Assembly (NCBI GenBank): GCA_035260545.1
Contig: DATFUZ010000054.1
Location: 16,654 to 80,653, forward strand
DNA: 64,000 nt
From: DATDDB01 sp035260545
GTDB lineage: Bacteria > Pseudomonadota > Gammaproteobacteria > Burkholderiales > Gallionellaceae
Reading direction: 5' to 3'
The notes under the pieces are model-generated. The model worked only from the letters and a program-made list of their open reading frames with translations. It was not told the origin of the DNA and did no database searches. Position numbers and translations under genes: made by a program. Numbering within the stretch: the stretch's first letter is position 1; the number at the start of each line of letters is the position of its first letter. Shown here piece after piece: positions 63,776 to 64,000 of this stretch.

Positions 63776-63825
63776 ATCCCGCCAGCGGGCGGGATCAGGC
63801 CGTATTTCCCGCCGACGGGCGGGAT
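63776..63825. repeat. Two REP-like hairpins at the 3' end of the permease
   Basis: TCCCGCC-NN-CGGGCGGGAT occurs at 63776-63795 and 63806-63825. Each copy forms a 7-bp stem. The second lies in the last codons of the permease, and the first begins at its stop codon. They could protect or end the transcript. Confidence 0.7.
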
Positions 63826-64000
63826 GGGGCGCGGCGGGCGCGCTGGCGGCTGCCCACCCATTTCATGCCGCTGCCGATTACGACCAGTGCGACGACGTAG
63901 AACACGATCTGCATACCGGCCGGACGCGAATCGTAGCCGACCAGGCTGTGCAGCAGCATGCCGGGCCAGCTGCCATCCGACAGGATGGACGAGGTGTCCC
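63795..64000 (-). CDS. FTR1-family iron permease, C-terminal fragment
   Basis: About 68 residues to the stop are present; the 5' part lies outside the window. The segment SWPGMLLHSLVGYDSRPAGM followed by a hydrophobic helix and GSGMKWVG matches the last transmembrane helix region of high-affinity iron permeases of the FTR1/EfeU type. The tail RAPSRPSAG is encoded by a REP-like repeat, so it may be a late addition. FTR1 permeases take up ferric iron after ferroxidase action, usually with EfeO/EfeB. Confidence 0.72.
   Translation of the reverse strand, partial: DTSSILSDGSWPGMLLHSLVGYDSRPAGMQIVFYVVALVVIGSGMKWVGSRQRARRAPSRPSAGNTA

Overview
The window is a GC-rich bacterial chromosome segment that reads as a chemolithoautotrophic betaproteobacterium, probably of the order Nitrosomonadales (inference). 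The reasons are a form I RuBisCO operon with the CbbQ/CbbO activase and a divergent CbbR, several c-type-cytochrome and iron or arsenic genes, and a very high GC content with many antisense shadow frames. Most genes are short transcription units, many of them small secreted or envelope proteins of unknown function.

Layout. 1-6.7 kb: a cold-shock protein, then mainly exported hypothetical proteins, an outer-membrane barrel candidate and an ankyrin-repeat protein. 6.9-18.6 kb: the metabolic core, transcribed leftward. The cbb operon cbbL-cbbS-cbbQ-cbbO continues with almost no gap into a class II aldolase carrying a C-terminal Dabb domain and a small unknown gene. A second unit holds purC fused in frame to a beta-carbonic anhydrase, then purE, then a second Dabb-fused aldolase. 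CbbR is divergent from cbbL. 18.6-25.8 kb: a small cytochrome c, an orphan 7TMR-DISM histidine kinase, a CACHE-PAS-HD-GYP protein, a zinc-ribbon methyltransferase and an AT-richer secreted protein. 25.9-42.3 kb: alcohol dehydrogenase flanked by a duplicated leader sequence, cyclopropane fatty acid synthase, a PsiF-like protein, an arsR-arsC-ACR3 arsenic operon, tRNA-Glu and tRNA-Ala, a CPBP protease, a YdgA-like protein and a cluster of small secreted proteins sharing an uncharacterised Cys-rich C-terminus.

42.4-54.6 kb is an integrative element of about 12.2 kb. A tyrosine integrase lies at its right end, followed leftward by small regulators, a primase-helicase, several short overlapping genes and a small-terminase-like protein, but no capsid, tail or lysis genes: a satellite-like layout. 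Its left third is AT-richer cargo including a HEPN-motif protein and a secreted HNH nuclease. A 10-bp direct repeat (TGCAAAGAAA) flanks it. The two flanks join into one arm of a palindromic intergenic repeat, whose other arm lies intact at about 55 kb, so the empty site can be reconstructed.

55.1-64 kb: an AddA/AddB-like helicase-nuclease pair, a 7Fe ferredoxin, a RhlE-type DEAD-box RNA helicase and the 3' end of an FTR1-type iron permease cut by the window edge. The central theme is carbon fixation: RuBisCO, its activase, sugar-bisphosphate aldolases and a carbonic anhydrase module lie within 11 kb on one strand.
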